NCBI RefSeq assembly: GCF_024464595.1
Contig: NZ_JANHAW010000001.1
Coordinates: forward strand, 372,001-436,000
DNA from: Halobellus litoreus
Lineage (GTDB): Archaea > Halobacteriota > Halobacteria > Halobacteriales > Haloferacaceae
Direction: 5' to 3'
Length of the DNA: 64,000 nucleotides
The notes beneath the pieces were generated by a model. The model searched no databases, was not told the DNA's origin, and worked only from the letters and a program-made list of their open reading frames with translations. The translations under genes were made by a program, and so were the position numbers. Shown piece by piece: positions 16,569 through 25,670 of the stretch; position 1 is the stretch's first letter; each line of letters starts with the position of its first letter.

Positions 16569-18329
16569 TCAGGGATGCGTCCAGTAGGTCACCGACTCCG
16601 CCGCGCCGTGGTCGTCGACGCGCGCGAAGCCGATCCGCTCGAACTGGATCACGTCGTCGACGCTCGTCGCCCCGAAGTCGGGTTCGGCGACGCCGCCCAC
16701 GTCGCCGTCGGGCGTCCGCATCCGCACGTCGACGTTGTCCGCGGCGGGCACCCAGTGAACGACGTCGACGTCGCCGTCGCGGACGACCTCGATGCCGTCG
16801 TCGGTCGCGACGAGGGACCCTCCGTCGGCACCCGTTCCGTCGCCGGCCGCCTCCGCGTCCCCGCTCGCCTCCCGCCGGACGCACGCGTACCCCTTCAGCC
16901 AGACGCGCTCGCCCGGTGCGGGGACGTCGTCGGGTTCGAGGAGCACGCCGTCGGCGGCGGGGATCGTCCGCTCGCCGCGCTCCTCGTGGTCGGGATGTAG
17001 CGGCGGATGGCCGGCGTCCGGGCCGCCCTCGACGTCGAAGCGCTCGCCGTCGCGGACGAGGAAGTAGCGCTCGGCGTCGTCGTCGACGAGTTCGCGGTTC
17101 GCCGCGTAGATCGAACTCATCGAGAGGTCGACGTTCGAGGTCGACGTGCCGAGGCCGATCAGCGCGTCGACGACCGCCTCGCCGCGGATGCCGCGACGTC
17201 GGAGGCTCTTGAGAGTGGGCGCGCGGGGGTCGTCCCAGCCGTCGAGTTCGCCCGCGTCGATCTTCTCCTTCAGCGTCGACGTCGAGAGCTTCACGTCGTA
17301 GGCGTCGACCTGGACGTGCCCCCAGTGGATCACCTCGGGGTACTCCCAGTCGAAGTAGTCGTAGACGAACCGCTGGCGCTTCGCGGAGTCCTGCAGGTCG
17401 ATCCCGCGGATGATGTGCGTAACGCCCGTGAGGTGGTCGTCGACGCCCGACTGGAAGTCGAGCATCGGCCAGCATCGATACTCCGAAGCCTCCTCGCGCG
17501 GGTGAGGCGTGTCGATCATCCGGAACGCCACCCAGTCGCGGAGCGCGGGGTTCTTGTGCTCGATGTCCGTCCGAACGCGGAGGACCATCTCTCCGGAGTC
17601 GTAGGCGCCGTCGACCATCGCCTCGAACTCCTCGCGGACGGTCTCGGCGTCCTTCTCGCGGTGCGGACACGCCTCGCCGCTGTTCTTCAGATCCGAGAAC
17701 GTCTCGCCCGAGCACGAGCAGGTGTACGCGCCGCCGGCGTCGATCAGCTCGCGGGCGTGCTCGTAGTACGTCTCCAGACGGTCCGAGGCGACGATGACCT
17801 CGTCCGGTTCGAAGCCGAGGTAGTCGATGTCCGCTAAGATCGCGTCGTAGGCCGCCAGATCCGGCCGCTTCGTCTCGGGGTCGGTGTCGTCGAAGCGGAC
17901 CACGAACGACCCGTCGTAGCGCTCCTTGTACGTGCCGATGACCGCGGGCATCCGCGCGTGACCGATGTGCCACGGCCCGTTCGGGTTCGGCGCGGCGCGC
18001 ATACGAACCTCGTCGTAGTCGTCCACGTGGGGGAGATCTGGGAGGTCGTGCTCGTCTTCCTCGTCCTCGGCCTCGATCTCGGCGAGCTCCGCCGGCGCGA
18101 GGTCCGCCAGTCGGTCGCGTTTCTCCTCGGTCGAGAGGTCGTTGACGCGGGCGACCACGCCGCCGACGACGCCCGGGATCTCGTCTCCGTGCGGCCGGAA
18201 GTCCGGGTTCTCGCCCATCAGCGGCCCCATCACGGCCCCGACGTCGGCGTCGCTCTCGTACTTGACCGCGTTGAGCAGCGCGTGCTTCTCGGCCTCGCGC
18301 TCGACGCGCTCACGTAAGTCGTCGTCCAT
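16569..18329 (-). CDS. gltX: Glutamyl-tRNA synthetase (archaeal type)
   Basis: A 586-residue class I synthetase that charges tRNA-Glu. It may also charge tRNA-Gln, since archaea use the amidation route. The HIGH motif is at 121-124 (WHIGHARMPA) and the KMSKS equivalent is KLSTSTLKEK. The N-terminal 100 residues with an acidic linker and the C-terminal beta-barrel anticodon domain match the archaeal/eukaryotic GluRS group. It follows idsA by 90 bases but has its own TATA-like box, so it may be expressed both from the upstream operon and alone. Confidence 0.95.
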   Translation of the reverse strand: MDDDLRERVEREAEKHALLNAVKYESDADVGAVMGPLMGENPDFRPHGDEIPGVVGGVVARVNDLSTEEKRDRLADLAPAELAEIEAEDEEDEHDLPDLPHVDDYDEVRMRAAPNPNGPWHIGHARMPAVIGTYKERYDGSFVVRFDDTDPETKRPDLAAYDAILADIDYLGFEPDEVIVASDRLETYYEHARELIDAGGAYTCSCSGETFSDLKNSGEACPHREKDAETVREEFEAMVDGAYDSGEMVLRVRTDIEHKNPALRDWVAFRMIDTPHPREEASEYRCWPMLDFQSGVDDHLTGVTHIIRGIDLQDSAKRQRFVYDYFDWEYPEVIHWGHVQVDAYDVKLSTSTLKEKIDAGELDGWDDPRAPTLKSLRRRGIRGEAVVDALIGLGTSTSNVDLSMSSIYAANRELVDDDAERYFLVRDGERFDVEGGPDAGHPPLHPDHEERGERTIPAADGVLLEPDDVPAPGERVWLKGYACVRREASGDAEAAGDGTGADGGSLVATDDGIEVVRDGDVDVVHWVPAADNVDVRMRTPDGDVGGVAEPDFGATSVDDVIQFERIGFARVDDHGAAESVTYWTHP

Positions 18330-18353
18330 TACGCGTCGGTGCGTCCTCCCCGG

Positions 18354-18359
18354 TAAAAA
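18354..18359 (-). promoter_or_regulatory. TATA box of the GluRS gene
   Basis: Minus-strand TTTTTA lies 25-30 bases before the gltX ATG, in the idsA-gltX gap. Confidence 0.5.
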
Positions 18360-18419
18360 GGGGGTCGGATTAGGGGTGCGCGAGGCGATCCGACGGCCGC
18401 GGCGGACCGTCGCACTGTC

Positions 18420-19466
18420 CTAATAGCCGCGCGTGATCAGGTAGTCCGCGATGTCGCCCAGCAGCGCGCGGGCGTCGTTGTCCGGGAGGACTTCGAGGTG
18501 GCGCTTCGCGTTCGCGGTGAGCTCCTCGGCCTTCGCCTCGGCGTACTCAATCGAGCCGACGGCGTCGAGCTCGGCGACCGCGGACTCGATCTCCGCCTCG
18601 GAGACGGAGTCGACGTCGTCGGTCCCGACGAGAGAGTTGACATCGACGCCCTGCTGACGCGCGTGCAGCGTGATGAGCGTCTCCTTGTTCTCGACGAGGT
18701 CCGAGCCGCGCTGTTTCCCCAGTTTCTCCGAGGGGACCGTCAGATCAAGCACGTCGTCCTGGATCTGGAAGGCGCGCCCGGAGTCGATCCCGTAGCGGTA
18801 GAGCGCCTCGACGGTCTCCTGGTCGGCGTCCATCAGGGTCGCCGCCGTCGCCGCCGCGGTCCCGTAGAGGACCGCGGTCTTCAGTTCGATCATGTCGAGG
18901 TACTCGTCTGGGAGCACCTCGGTGCGCCCTTCGAACTCGATGTCGAGGGCCTGTCCCTCGCAGATCTGGGTGCACGTCGTCGCGAGTCGTCTGATGGCCT
19001 CCAGTCCGTTCGCGGGGTCCGCTCCCGTCTCCGAGAGCAGCTCGAAGGCCTTCGCGTACAGGGTGTCGCCCGCGAGGATCGCGGTCTCGGTGTCGTACTC
19101 CTTGTGGACGGCGGGGACGCCGCGACGGAGGTCGTCGTCGTCCATGATGTCGTCGTGGATCAGCGTGAACGACTGGATGACCTCGATGCTCGTCGCGGCC
19201 GACATCACGTCGATCTCGGAGCCGTCGAGCGCCGGGAACGCGTGGTAGTCGACCGACAGGGGTTCGACGTCCGCCAGCGCCTCCGCGGTCAGGAGCGCGA
19301 CGGTCGGACGGAGCCGCTTGCCGCCGGCCTTCAGCAGGTAGCGGGTCGCCTCGTAGAGCCGCTCGGGCGACTTCATCGGGACGTCGTCGTCGAGCGCCTC
19401 GTTGACGAGCTCGCGCCGCTCCGCGATGGCTTCGAGCACCCGCTTCTCCGCCGCGTCCGAACTCAT
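18420..19466 (-). CDS. idsA: Geranylgeranyl diphosphate synthase (polyprenyl synthetase)
   Basis: A 348-residue trans-isoprenyl diphosphate synthase that condenses IPP with allylic diphosphates, making the C20 precursor of archaeal ether lipids. The first Asp-rich motif is LIHDDIMDDD (about 103-112) and the second is FQIQDDVLD (near 234-242). The basic GGKRLRP motif is at 48-54. The residue set upstream of the first motif, which controls chain length, cannot be judged reliably by eye, so a C25 product is possible. Its ATG is 1 base from the RNase J stop, so the two are co-transcribed. The window also holds type 1 IPP isomerase at 50.7 kb, in the same pathway. Confidence 0.93.
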   Translation of the reverse strand: MSSDAAEKRVLEAIAERRELVNEALDDDVPMKSPERLYEATRYLLKAGGKRLRPTVALLTAEALADVEPLSVDYHAFPALDGSEIDVMSAATSIEVIQSFTLIHDDIMDDDDLRRGVPAVHKEYDTETAILAGDTLYAKAFELLSETGADPANGLEAIRRLATTCTQICEGQALDIEFEGRTEVLPDEYLDMIELKTAVLYGTAAATAATLMDADQETVEALYRYGIDSGRAFQIQDDVLDLTVPSEKLGKQRGSDLVENKETLITLHARQQGVDVNSLVGTDDVDSVSEAEIESAVAELDAVGSIEYAEAKAEELTANAKRHLEVLPDNDARALLGDIADYLITRGY

Positions 19467-19467
19467 C

Positions 19468-20826
19468 TCACTCCACCAGCTGGATCATATTCCCGTTCCG
19501 CGTGACGTGCAGGTCCCGGCCGAGCGCGTAGCCCTGTGACTCCGCGAGATCGACGTACGGCGAGAAGCCCTTGAGGTTCTGGTGGGCGGGGATGACGTGC
19601 TGCGGTTGGAGCGCGTCCAGCATCTGGTAGTGGCCCTCCTCGCGCAGGTGGCCCGAGACGTGGACCTCGTCGTAGATGCGCGCGCCCTGCATCTTCAGGA
19701 GCCGCTCTGACTGGTAGCGCTGGCCCTCGTTCGTGGGCTCCGGGATGACCCGGGCGCTGAAGATGACCTTGTCGCCGTCCTCGATCTCGTAGGGGGTCTC
19801 GCCGCGACCCATCCGGGTGAGCATCGCGCGCGGCTCGCCCTGGTGGCCCGTGACGACGGGGAGGAAGTTCTCCTTTCCTTCCTTCATAATCCGCTTGAAC
19901 GTGCGGTCGACGGACTTGCGGTGACCGTACATCCCGACGTCGTCGGGGAAGTCGACGAAGCCGAGTCGCTCCGCGGTGCCGGAGTACTTCTCCATCGAGC
20001 GGCCCAGCAGGACGGGTTGACGGCCGATGTCCTTCGCGAACTCGACGATCGAGGAGACGCGTGAGACGTGCGAGGAGAAGGTCGTGGCGACGATCCCGCC
20101 GTCGTAATCCTCGACCGAGCGGATGGTGTCTTCGAGGTGGTTTCGCGCGTGCGATTCCGAGGGCGTTCGGCCCTTCCGGCCCGCGTTCGTACAGTCCTCG
20201 ATGTAACAGAGGACGCCGTTGCCCTCGCGACCGATCTCGCGGAAGCGCTCCATATCGATCGGGTCTTCGAGCACCGGCGAGTGGTCCATCCGCTTGTCGA
20301 GGCCGTAGACGATCGCGCCCTCGGGCGTGTGCAGCACCGGGTTGATCGCGTCGATGATCGAGTGGGTGACGTGGACGAATTCGAGTTCGACGTTGCCGGA
20401 GTCGCCGATCGACATCGTCTCGCCGGCCTCCATCTTCACGAAGTCGTTGTCGAAGCTCCCGCTGAACTTGGTCTCGTCCTCGACCTGCTGTTTCGCCAAC
20501 TCGACCGTGAACGGCGCGGAGACGACCGGCGCGTCGTACCGGTGTGCGAGCTTCGAGATCGCGCCGATGTGGTCGAGGTGACCGTGCGTCGGCACGATGG
20601 CCTGCACGTCGCCCTCGAGGTCGGACATCACCCGGTCGTCCGGGATCGCGCCCATATCGATCAAGTCGAGACTGTGCATCTTTTCGGTCTCCACGTTGTC
20701 GTGGATGAGGACCTGACTGAGGTTCAGGCCCATGTCGAAGATGACGACGTCGTCGCCCGCGCGAACGGCCGTCATCTGTCGACCGACCTCTTCGTATCCG
20801 CCGATTGTCGCAATTTCGATTTCCAT
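19468..20826 (-). CDS. rnj: Ribonuclease J (archaeal, metallo-beta-lactamase fold)
   Basis: A 452-residue archaeal RNase J, a 5'-to-3' exonuclease of the beta-CASP group used in RNA decay and maturation. The zinc-binding motif HGHLDH is at 81-86. Further markers are [12 protein letters not shown], the beta-CASP motif region [15 protein letters not shown], and [12 protein letters not shown] near the C-terminus, followed by [15 protein letters not shown] take [10 protein letters not shown] as the start; the frame is open to 21021 but that part is not protein-like. It heads an operon with idsA and faces the divergent Lsm-L37e genes, an arrangement familiar in haloarchaea. Confidence 0.95.
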   Translation of the reverse strand: MEIEIATIGGYEEVGRQMTAVRAGDDVVIFDMGLNLSQVLIHDNVETEKMHSLDLIDMGAIPDDRVMSDLEGDVQAIVPTHGHLDHIGAISKLAHRYDAPVVSAPFTVELAKQQVEDETKFSGSFDNDFVKMEAGETMSIGDSGNVELEFVHVTHSIIDAINPVLHTPEGAIVYGLDKRMDHSPVLEDPIDMERFREIGREGNGVLCYIEDCTNAGRKGRTPSESHARNHLEDTIRSVEDYDGGIVATTFSSHVSRVSSIVEFAKDIGRQPVLLGRSMEKYSGTAERLGFVDFPDDVGMYGHRKSVDRTFKRIMKEGKENFLPVVTGHQGEPRAMLTRMGRGETPYEIEDGDKVIFSARVIPEPTNEGQRYQSERLLKMQGARIYDEVHVSGHLREEGHYQMLDALQPQHVIPAHQNLKGFSPYVDLAESQGYALGRDLHVTRNGNMIQLVE

Positions 20827-21231
20827 TGTTGGATCCGAGCATCGAAAGCCACTGGTAGGGGCTGGTGTCGCCCGTCTGTCGTGGCGAGGGTGCTCACTCA
20901 AACGTCCCGCCGTGGAGGACGGCCGCCCTGTCGGAGAGCGACGCGTCTCGGGACCGATCGGCCCCGGCGTCTTACAGCGCGTCGGTCGTCGGTCCCGCGT
21001 GCTCCGATCGGTTCGGAGCACTTGCCCGCGGGAGTTCTGGTACTGGACGGTTCACGACCGGGGACTAAAAACTATCCGGGTCTGCGCTGCGGTCGGCGAT
21101 CCCGTCGCCGGTCCGATATCCGCGAGCCACCGTCGGGGTCCGACCGAAACTGTGGAACCGACACGCGCCGGCGGGTCTGGTGACGCGGTATGTCCGGCAC
21201 ATTTAATACCGAAACGGGCGGCGCTTGGGGT
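20827..21231. other. 405-base intergenic region between rnj and lsm with a hairpin
   Basis: No gene is seen here. It holds the divergent promoters. A perfect 9-base inverted repeat (20999-21007 and 21013-21021, 5-base loop) lies about 175 bases before the rnj start. A minus-strand TATA-like GTTTTTAG at 21064-21071 lies upstream of it, so the hairpin could sit in a long rnj leader. Confidence 0.5.
21202..21208 (+). promoter_or_regulatory. TATA box of the lsm-rpl37e operon
   Basis: TTTAATA lies 24-30 bases before the ATG at 21232, which fixes that ATG as the start against an in-frame ATG at 21190. Confidence 0.65.
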
Positions 21232-21465
21232 ATGAGCGGACGACCCCTCGACGTTCTCGAAGCCGCACTCGAAGACGTCGTCACGGTCACGTTGAAGGAC
21301 GGCACCGCATACTACGGCACCCTCGCGGGCTACGACCAACATATGAACGCCGTCCTTGAGCCTCCGATGGACGTCGAGGACGTCGCAGTCGGCGAACTGG
21401 AGGTCACAGCGGTCGAAGACACAACGATTATACGCGGCGATAACGTCGTGACGATACAAACATGA
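21232..21465 (+). CDS. lsm: Sm-like (Lsm) RNA-binding protein
   Basis: A 77-residue Sm-fold protein that forms a ring binding U-rich RNA. Sm1 is [35 protein letters not shown] and Sm2 is [12 protein letters not shown], both complete, including the DQHMN turn that contacts the base. The start at 21232 is set by the TATA spacing. Its TGA overlaps the L37e ATG by 4 bases, so they are translated together, as in other haloarchaea. Confidence 0.95.
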   Translation: MSGRPLDVLEAALEDVVTVTLKDGTAYYGTLAGYDQHMNAVLEPPMDVEDVAVGELEVTAVEDTTIIRGDNVVTIQT

Positions 21466-21638
21466 CGGGCGCAGGAACCCCCAGTCAAGGAAAGAAGAAC
21501 AAGACGACGCACGTGAAGTGTCGCCGCTGCGGCGAGAAGTCCTACCACGTGAAAAAGAAGGTCTGCTCCTCGTGCGGCTTCGGCAAGTCGGCCAAGCGCC
21601 GCGACTACGAGTGGCAGTCGAAGACCGGCGACAACTGA
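21462..21638 (+). CDS. rpl37e: 50S ribosomal protein L37e
   Basis: I translated this 58-residue gene from the sequence: it starts [20 protein letters not shown] and contains two CxxC pairs (CRRC and CSSC) forming the zinc ribbon of eL37. It is a basic protein of the large ribosomal subunit. The N-terminal [13 protein letters not shown] stretch and the [14 protein letters not shown] core are characteristic. It overlaps the lsm stop (ATGA). Confidence 0.96.
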   Translation: MTGAGTPSQGKKNKTTHVKCRRCGEKSYHVKKKVCSSCGFGKSAKRRDYEWQSKTGDN

Positions 21639-21781
21639 CTGCGGCGGTCTCTCCTCCGTTCCGTTCTCACTCGACCGTCGAGGGTCGTCCTCGGTCGCCG
21701 TTCCGATCTTCTGTGTGACACCGTGTCACCCATCGCACGAAATGGCGGACACCTTTGCCGACGGAGCGACAAGCGCCTGGT

Positions 21782-22390
21782 ATGAGCGACGAGCACCACC
21801 ACGACGGGACACGCGAACACGACGACACGACGGGACACGACCACGACGAGACGGGAGGTCACGGCGATAGCGGTCCGCACGGTCACGACGACCACCACGC
21901 GCACGACGTCAGTGCACTCAGCGCCGCCGTCGTCACCGTATCCACGTCGCGGACGCTCGAGGAGGACCCCGCGGGCGACGCCATCGCGGCGGCGTTCGAA
22001 TCCGCCGACCACGACGTGTCCGTCAGAGACGTCGTCGAAGACGACTTCGACACGCTCCAGTCGACGGTCGATCGGCTCGTCGACCGCGACGACGTGGACG
22101 CGGTCGTCACCACGGGCGGAACGGGCGTCACGCCGGACGACGTCACTATCGAGGCGGTCAGCGCCCTCTTCGAGAAGGAACTCCCGGGGTTCGGCGAGCT
22201 GTTCCGCCGCTACTCCGAGGACGAGATCGGGACGCGCGTGGTCGGCACGCGGGCGACGGCGGGCGTCGTCCAGGGGGTGCCCGTGTTCTGTCTCCCCGGC
22301 AGCGAGAACGCGGCCCGGCTCGGGAGCGAGGAGCTGATCGTTCCGGAAGCCCCGCACCTCGCCGGCCTGGCGAGGCGGCCGGAGGAGTGA
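21782..22390 (+). CDS. MoaB/Mog-type molybdopterin biosynthesis protein with His-rich N-terminus
   Basis: A 202-residue protein. From about residue 48 it has the MoaB/MogA fold: AVVTVSTSRTLEEDPAGDAI, VDAVVTTGGTGVTPDDVTIEA and FCLPGSENAARLG, which bind molybdopterin or activate it by adenylation. The first 41 residues are unusual, with 12 histidines in HxH and HHH groups among acidic residues, resembling metal-storage tails. I start at ATG 21782 (MSDEHHHDG); an upstream frame extension adds nothing. It is monocistronic, 143 bases after L37e. Confidence 0.87.
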   Translation: MSDEHHHDGTREHDDTTGHDHDETGGHGDSGPHGHDDHHAHDVSALSAAVVTVSTSRTLEEDPAGDAIAAAFESADHDVSVRDVVEDDFDTLQSTVDRLVDRDDVDAVVTTGGTGVTPDDVTIEAVSALFEKELPGFGELFRRYSEDEIGTRVVGTRATAGVVQGVPVFCLPGSENAARLGSEELIVPEAPHLAGLARRPEE

Positions 22391-22486
22391 GGCGTCGCGA
22401 GCGAAGTCTTCGTCGTGGCTGGTCGACGGCGGCTGCGAGGGCGACGGCTCCGAAGCGTCTCGTTGGCGAACAGTCGACACCCGCTG

Positions 22487-22567
22487 ATACTGATTACTCT
22501 CGTCTCTTCCCGCCGAGCGCCGTCAGCGGGGGTGACGCTCGGGGGCAAAAGTGAGAGTAATCAGTAT
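22487..22567. repeat. 81-base element bounded by 15-base perfect inverted repeats
   Basis: ATACTGATTACTCTC at 22487-22501 is the exact reverse complement of GAGAGTAATCAGTAT at 22553-22567. Inside, CCGAGCG (22513-22519) pairs with CGCTCGG (22536-22542). The AT-rich arms stand out from the GC-rich surroundings. It could be a miniature element with terminal repeats, a long hairpin terminator or leader structure, or a protein-binding palindrome. No clear target-site duplication is seen at its edges. Confidence 0.75.
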
Positions 22568-22714
22568 GAGGCGGTAGCCCCAATCTCCGCGCCGGCGTGT
22601 CGAGCATCCGCGACTCGACGCGGAGTGACGTTCAGATCACGACCCATCTGGCCCCGGTTTCGTACGTAAACCCTCGTCGGGGTCGACTCCGGGACGAGAG
22701 GCGGGTATGCGTGG

Positions 22715-22722
22715 CCTTTTAA
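22715..22722 (+). promoter_or_regulatory. TATA box of ilvD
   Basis: CCTTTTAA lies 25-32 bases before the ilvD ATG at 22747, suggesting a leaderless transcript. Confidence 0.6.
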
Positions 22723-22746
22723 TGCCGCTGCGACCACCGTTGGAGT

Positions 22747-24504
22747 ATGAGCAAGCAGGAACCACCCGAACGCGAGGACGGCGCGGACGAGGAGCCGTTC
22801 TCGACCGGCAAGGACCCGGACCTCCCCAGCACGGACGTCACGGAGGGGCCGGACAAAGCGCCCCACCGCGCGATGTTCCGCGCGATGGGGTTCGACGACG
22901 AGGACCTCGGGTCGCCGATGGTCGGCGTCGCGAACCCCGCCGCCGACATCACCCCGTGCAACGTCCACCTCGACGACGTCGCCGACGCGGCCATCGAGGG
23001 CGTCGAGGAGGCCGGGGGGATGCCGATCGAGTTCGGGACGATCACCATCTCCGACGCCATCTCGATGGGCACCGAGGGGATGAAAGCGTCGCTGATCTCC
23101 CGAGAGGTCATCGCCGACTCCGTCGAACTCGTCGCCTTCGGCGAGCGGATGGACGCGCTCGTCACCGTCGCCGGCTGCGACAAGAACCTCCCGGGAATGA
23201 TGATGGCCTCGATCCGGACGGACCTCCCCTCCGTGTTCCTCTACGGGGGCTCGATTATGCCGGGCCAACACGAGGGTCGCGACGTGACCGTCCAAAACGT
23301 CTTCGAGGGGGTCGGCACCTACGCGGAGGGCAAGATGAGTGCCGACGAACTCGACGACCTCGAACGGCACGCCTGCCCCGGCGCCGGCTCCTGCGGCGGG
23401 ATGTTCACCGCCAACACGATGGCCTCAATCTCCGAAGCGCTCGGTATGGCCCCGCTCGGCACCGCCGATCCGCCCGCCGAGGACCCCGAGCGCTACGACG
23501 TCGCGCGGCGGTCCGGCGAGGCCGTCCTCAACGCCGTCGAGAACGACATCCGGCCCTCGGACATCCTCTCGAAGGAGTCCTTCGAGAACGCTATCGCCCT
23601 GCAGGTCGCGATCGGGGGGTCGACCAACGCCGTGCTCCACCTGCTCGCGCTCGCCGCCGAGGCGGGGATCGACCTCTCGATCGAGGAGTTCGACGAGATT
23701 TCCAGGAAGACGCCGAAGATCGCGAACCTGCAGCCCGGCGGCACGAAGACGATGAACGACCTCCACGAGGAGGGCGGCGTCCCGATCGTGATCCGCCGGC
23801 TCCTCGACGCGGGGCTGTTCCACGGCGACGCGATGACCGTCACCGGACGCACCATCGAAGAGGAACTCGACGAACTGGACCTGCCGGGCGACGACGAGAT
23901 CACCGGCGACTTCATTTACACCGTCGACGACCCCTACCAGGAGGAGGGCGCGATCAAGATCCTCACGGGGAACCTCGCGCCCGACGGCGCGGTGCTGAAG
24001 GTGACGGGCGACGACAAGTTCCACCACCAGGGCCCCGCGCGGGTCTTCGAGAGCGAAGAAGAGGCGATGCGGTACGTCCAGGAGGGTCACATCGAGTCCG
24101 GCGACGTCATCGTGATCAGGAACGAGGGGCCGCAGGGCGGCCCGGGTATGCGCGAGATGCTCGGCGTCACGGCCGCGGTCGTCGGACAGGGCCACGAGGA
24201 CGACGTCGCGCTCCTGACCGACGGCCGCTTCTCCGGAGCGACCCGCGGTCCGATGGTCGGCCACGTCGCACCCGAGGCAGCGGTCGGCGGCGCGATCGGG
24301 CTCGTGGAAGACGGCGACGAGATCACCGTCGACATTCCCGAGCGCGAGCTCTCCGTCGACCTCGACGACGCGGAGCTCGAAGCGCGGCGGGAGAACTGGG
24401 AGCCGCGTGAGCCGGCATACACGTCCGGCGTGCTCGCCAAGTACGGCACCGACTTCGGGTCGGCCGCGAACGGCGCGGTGACGAACCCCGGCGCGAAGGA
24501 GTAG
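22747..24504 (+). CDS. ilvD: Dihydroxy-acid dehydratase
   Basis: A 585-residue Fe-S dehydratase that converts 2,3-dihydroxy acids to 2-oxo acids in valine, isoleucine and (via valine) leucine and pantothenate synthesis. The three cluster cysteines expected for the family are present: C71 (TPCNVHL), C144 (AGCDKN) and C210 ([11 protein letters not shown]). [20 protein letters not shown] and [16 protein letters not shown] are further signatures. An acidic N-terminal extension of about 30 residues is usual in halophiles. It stands alone with its own TATA box. Confidence 0.96.
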   Translation: MSKQEPPEREDGADEEPFSTGKDPDLPSTDVTEGPDKAPHRAMFRAMGFDDEDLGSPMVGVANPAADITPCNVHLDDVADAAIEGVEEAGGMPIEFGTITISDAISMGTEGMKASLISREVIADSVELVAFGERMDALVTVAGCDKNLPGMMMASIRTDLPSVFLYGGSIMPGQHEGRDVTVQNVFEGVGTYAEGKMSADELDDLERHACPGAGSCGGMFTANTMASISEALGMAPLGTADPPAEDPERYDVARRSGEAVLNAVENDIRPSDILSKESFENAIALQVAIGGSTNAVLHLLALAAEAGIDLSIEEFDEISRKTPKIANLQPGGTKTMNDLHEEGGVPIVIRRLLDAGLFHGDAMTVTGRTIEEELDELDLPGDDEITGDFIYTVDDPYQEEGAIKILTGNLAPDGAVLKVTGDDKFHHQGPARVFESEEEAMRYVQEGHIESGDVIVIRNEGPQGGPGMREMLGVTAAVVGQGHEDDVALLTDGRFSGATRGPMVGHVAPEAAVGGAIGLVEDGDEITVDIPERELSVDLDDAELEARRENWEPREPAYTSGVLAKYGTDFGSAANGAVTNPGAKE

Positions 24505-24540
24505 CGGCCCTCCGCGGACGTTAGCCAGGTCTTTTCGCTC

Positions 24541-24862
24541 TTGCTTGGTGCTTCCCGGACGGTGACCGTGCGGCAGGCGTCTTTTCCGATCACCCCCGAG
24601 AAGCGTTCCGAAGCGCTGGACCTTGGGGAAGACCTCCTCGAACAGTCGAACCAGGAGGCGGGAGCGATCGACTATCAGGCGGCGACGGACGTCCGAGACG
24701 AGAACACGAGCAGGTTCCTCGAGTAGTACGAGGACGTCGAGGCGTCCGAGCCCTACCAGACTGAGCACGTCCAAGAGTTCGAGGCCGCGCCGGAAGGCTG
24801 CTGGCGGGCGAGCCGGGGGCGTCAGATTCGACGCGGAATCGGCCTCCGAACTCGAGCTGTAG
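24541..24862 (+). pseudogene. Antibiotic biosynthesis monooxygenase (ABM) family, decayed
   Basis: Pieces of one ABM/quinol-monooxygenase-like protein of about 97 residues are spread over two frames. In the first frame FPITPEKRSEALDLGEDLLE and NQEAGAIDYQAATDVRDENT are read, then an in-frame TAG at 24724-24726 stops it. The same frame continues as YEDVEASEPYQTEHVQEFEA. The end, GVRFDAESASELEL, is in the next frame (+1), so there is also a frameshift, in the region 24790-24830. No good start codon matches the family start either. The family makes small dimeric heme-free oxygenases. The fragments fit the whole fold, so this is a recent pseudogene. Confidence 0.8.
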
Positions 24863-24886
24863 TCGTCTCGCGGACCGGGAGGCCGC

Positions 24887-25369
24887 TCAGAGCTTCCGCA
24901 CCTCGGCGAGCAGTTCCTCGTAATCGGGTTCGTTCGTCGGGTCGTCGGCGACCCAACTGTAGGCGACGATCCCCTCGTCGTCGAGGACGAACACGGCGCG
25001 GTTGGCGATGCCGTACAGTCCCAGATCGGGGATGTCCATCGTGAGGCCGTACGCCTCGATGGTGTCGCCGTCCATATCGCTCACGAGGTCGAACTCCAAG
25101 TCGTACTCGTCGGCGAACGCACCGAGCGAGAACGCCGAGTCGGCGCTCACGCCGAGCAGCGTCGCGCCCGCGGCCGCGAAGTCGTCGTGGTGCTCCTGCA
25201 GCGCCACCATCTCGTTGGAACACGGGGGAGTGAACGCACCGGGGAAGAACGCGAGCACGACGGGACCGTCGCCGAGGTGGTCGGCGAGGTCGAACGACTC
25301 GTGGTCGCTGCCCTTGTACGTCGCAGTGAACGTCGGTGCCTCGTCGCCGATCGCCAGTGAGGATGTCAT
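24887..25369 (-). CDS. Peroxiredoxin (AhpE/Bcp-type)
   Basis: A 160-residue peroxiredoxin that reduces peroxides through a peroxidatic cysteine. The motif FFPGAFTPPCSNEM holds that Cys (residue 50). APTFTATYKGSDHESFDLAD is the usual N-terminal strand pair. No second CxxC-type cysteine is visible, as in the 1-Cys AhpE group, so the resolving thiol may come from elsewhere. I start at ATG 25369 (MTSSLAIGDE), 30 bases from a minus-strand TATA-like CTTTTCG. It is a single gene. Confidence 0.93.
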   Translation of the reverse strand: MTSSLAIGDEAPTFTATYKGSDHESFDLADHLGDGPVVLAFFPGAFTPPCSNEMVALQEHHDDFAAAGATLLGVSADSAFSLGAFADEYDLEFDLVSDMDGDTIEAYGLTMDIPDLGLYGIANRAVFVLDDEGIVAYSWVADDPTNEPDYEELLAEVRKL

Positions 25370-25670
25370 TGCACTAGCGGGATTCGGTCGCCACTGACGA
25401 AAAGATACTGGGTCAGATGTTCGGGTCCCGGTGCTGCCGCCGTCGCGGACCGGCGAGCGCGTCGAAGAAGAGCCTAATCCAGAAAACGGAACATCTCCGG
25501 GTAGCGTGACCAACGTGAGGCGCTCACGGTCGTCGCAAGCGGCTGTCGCGTCCGAGGGGTAGTCCCGCCCGGCTCGCCTCGCGGCTTTTTCCCTCCAGGT
25601 TTTTGCGCGGTGGGTTCCCGCAGCGAACGCAGTGAGCGAGGAAACCCACCGCTGGAAAAAAGGTGGGTTC
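25370..25670. other. 301-base intergenic region with a hairpin downstream of asd
   Basis: No gene is seen. The left part carries the peroxiredoxin promoter. The right part carries the hairpin described separately. Confidence 0.5.
25607..25660 (-). terminator. Hairpin and T-run after asd
   Basis: Just past the asd stop, read on the minus strand, come TTTTTT (25655-25660) and then a hairpin with arms at 25640-25652 and 25607-25618 (GCGGTGGGTTTCC against GGAACCCACCGC, one bulge), with a loop AGCGAACGCAGTGAGCG-like. A third copy of GGTGGGTTCC lies at 25662-25671, touching the stop codon. Archaea often end transcription at T-runs, so the T-run plus hairpin is a fair terminator candidate. Confidence 0.45.

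Larger units (their letters stand above)
22391..22746. other. 356-base intergenic region before ilvD
   Basis: No gene is seen. It holds the inverted-repeat element described separately (22487-22567) and the ilvD promoter at its right end. Confidence 0.6.

Noticed and set aside
22561..23370. A 269-residue minus-strand frame over ilvD
   Set aside because: Shadow of ilvD with no domain pattern.
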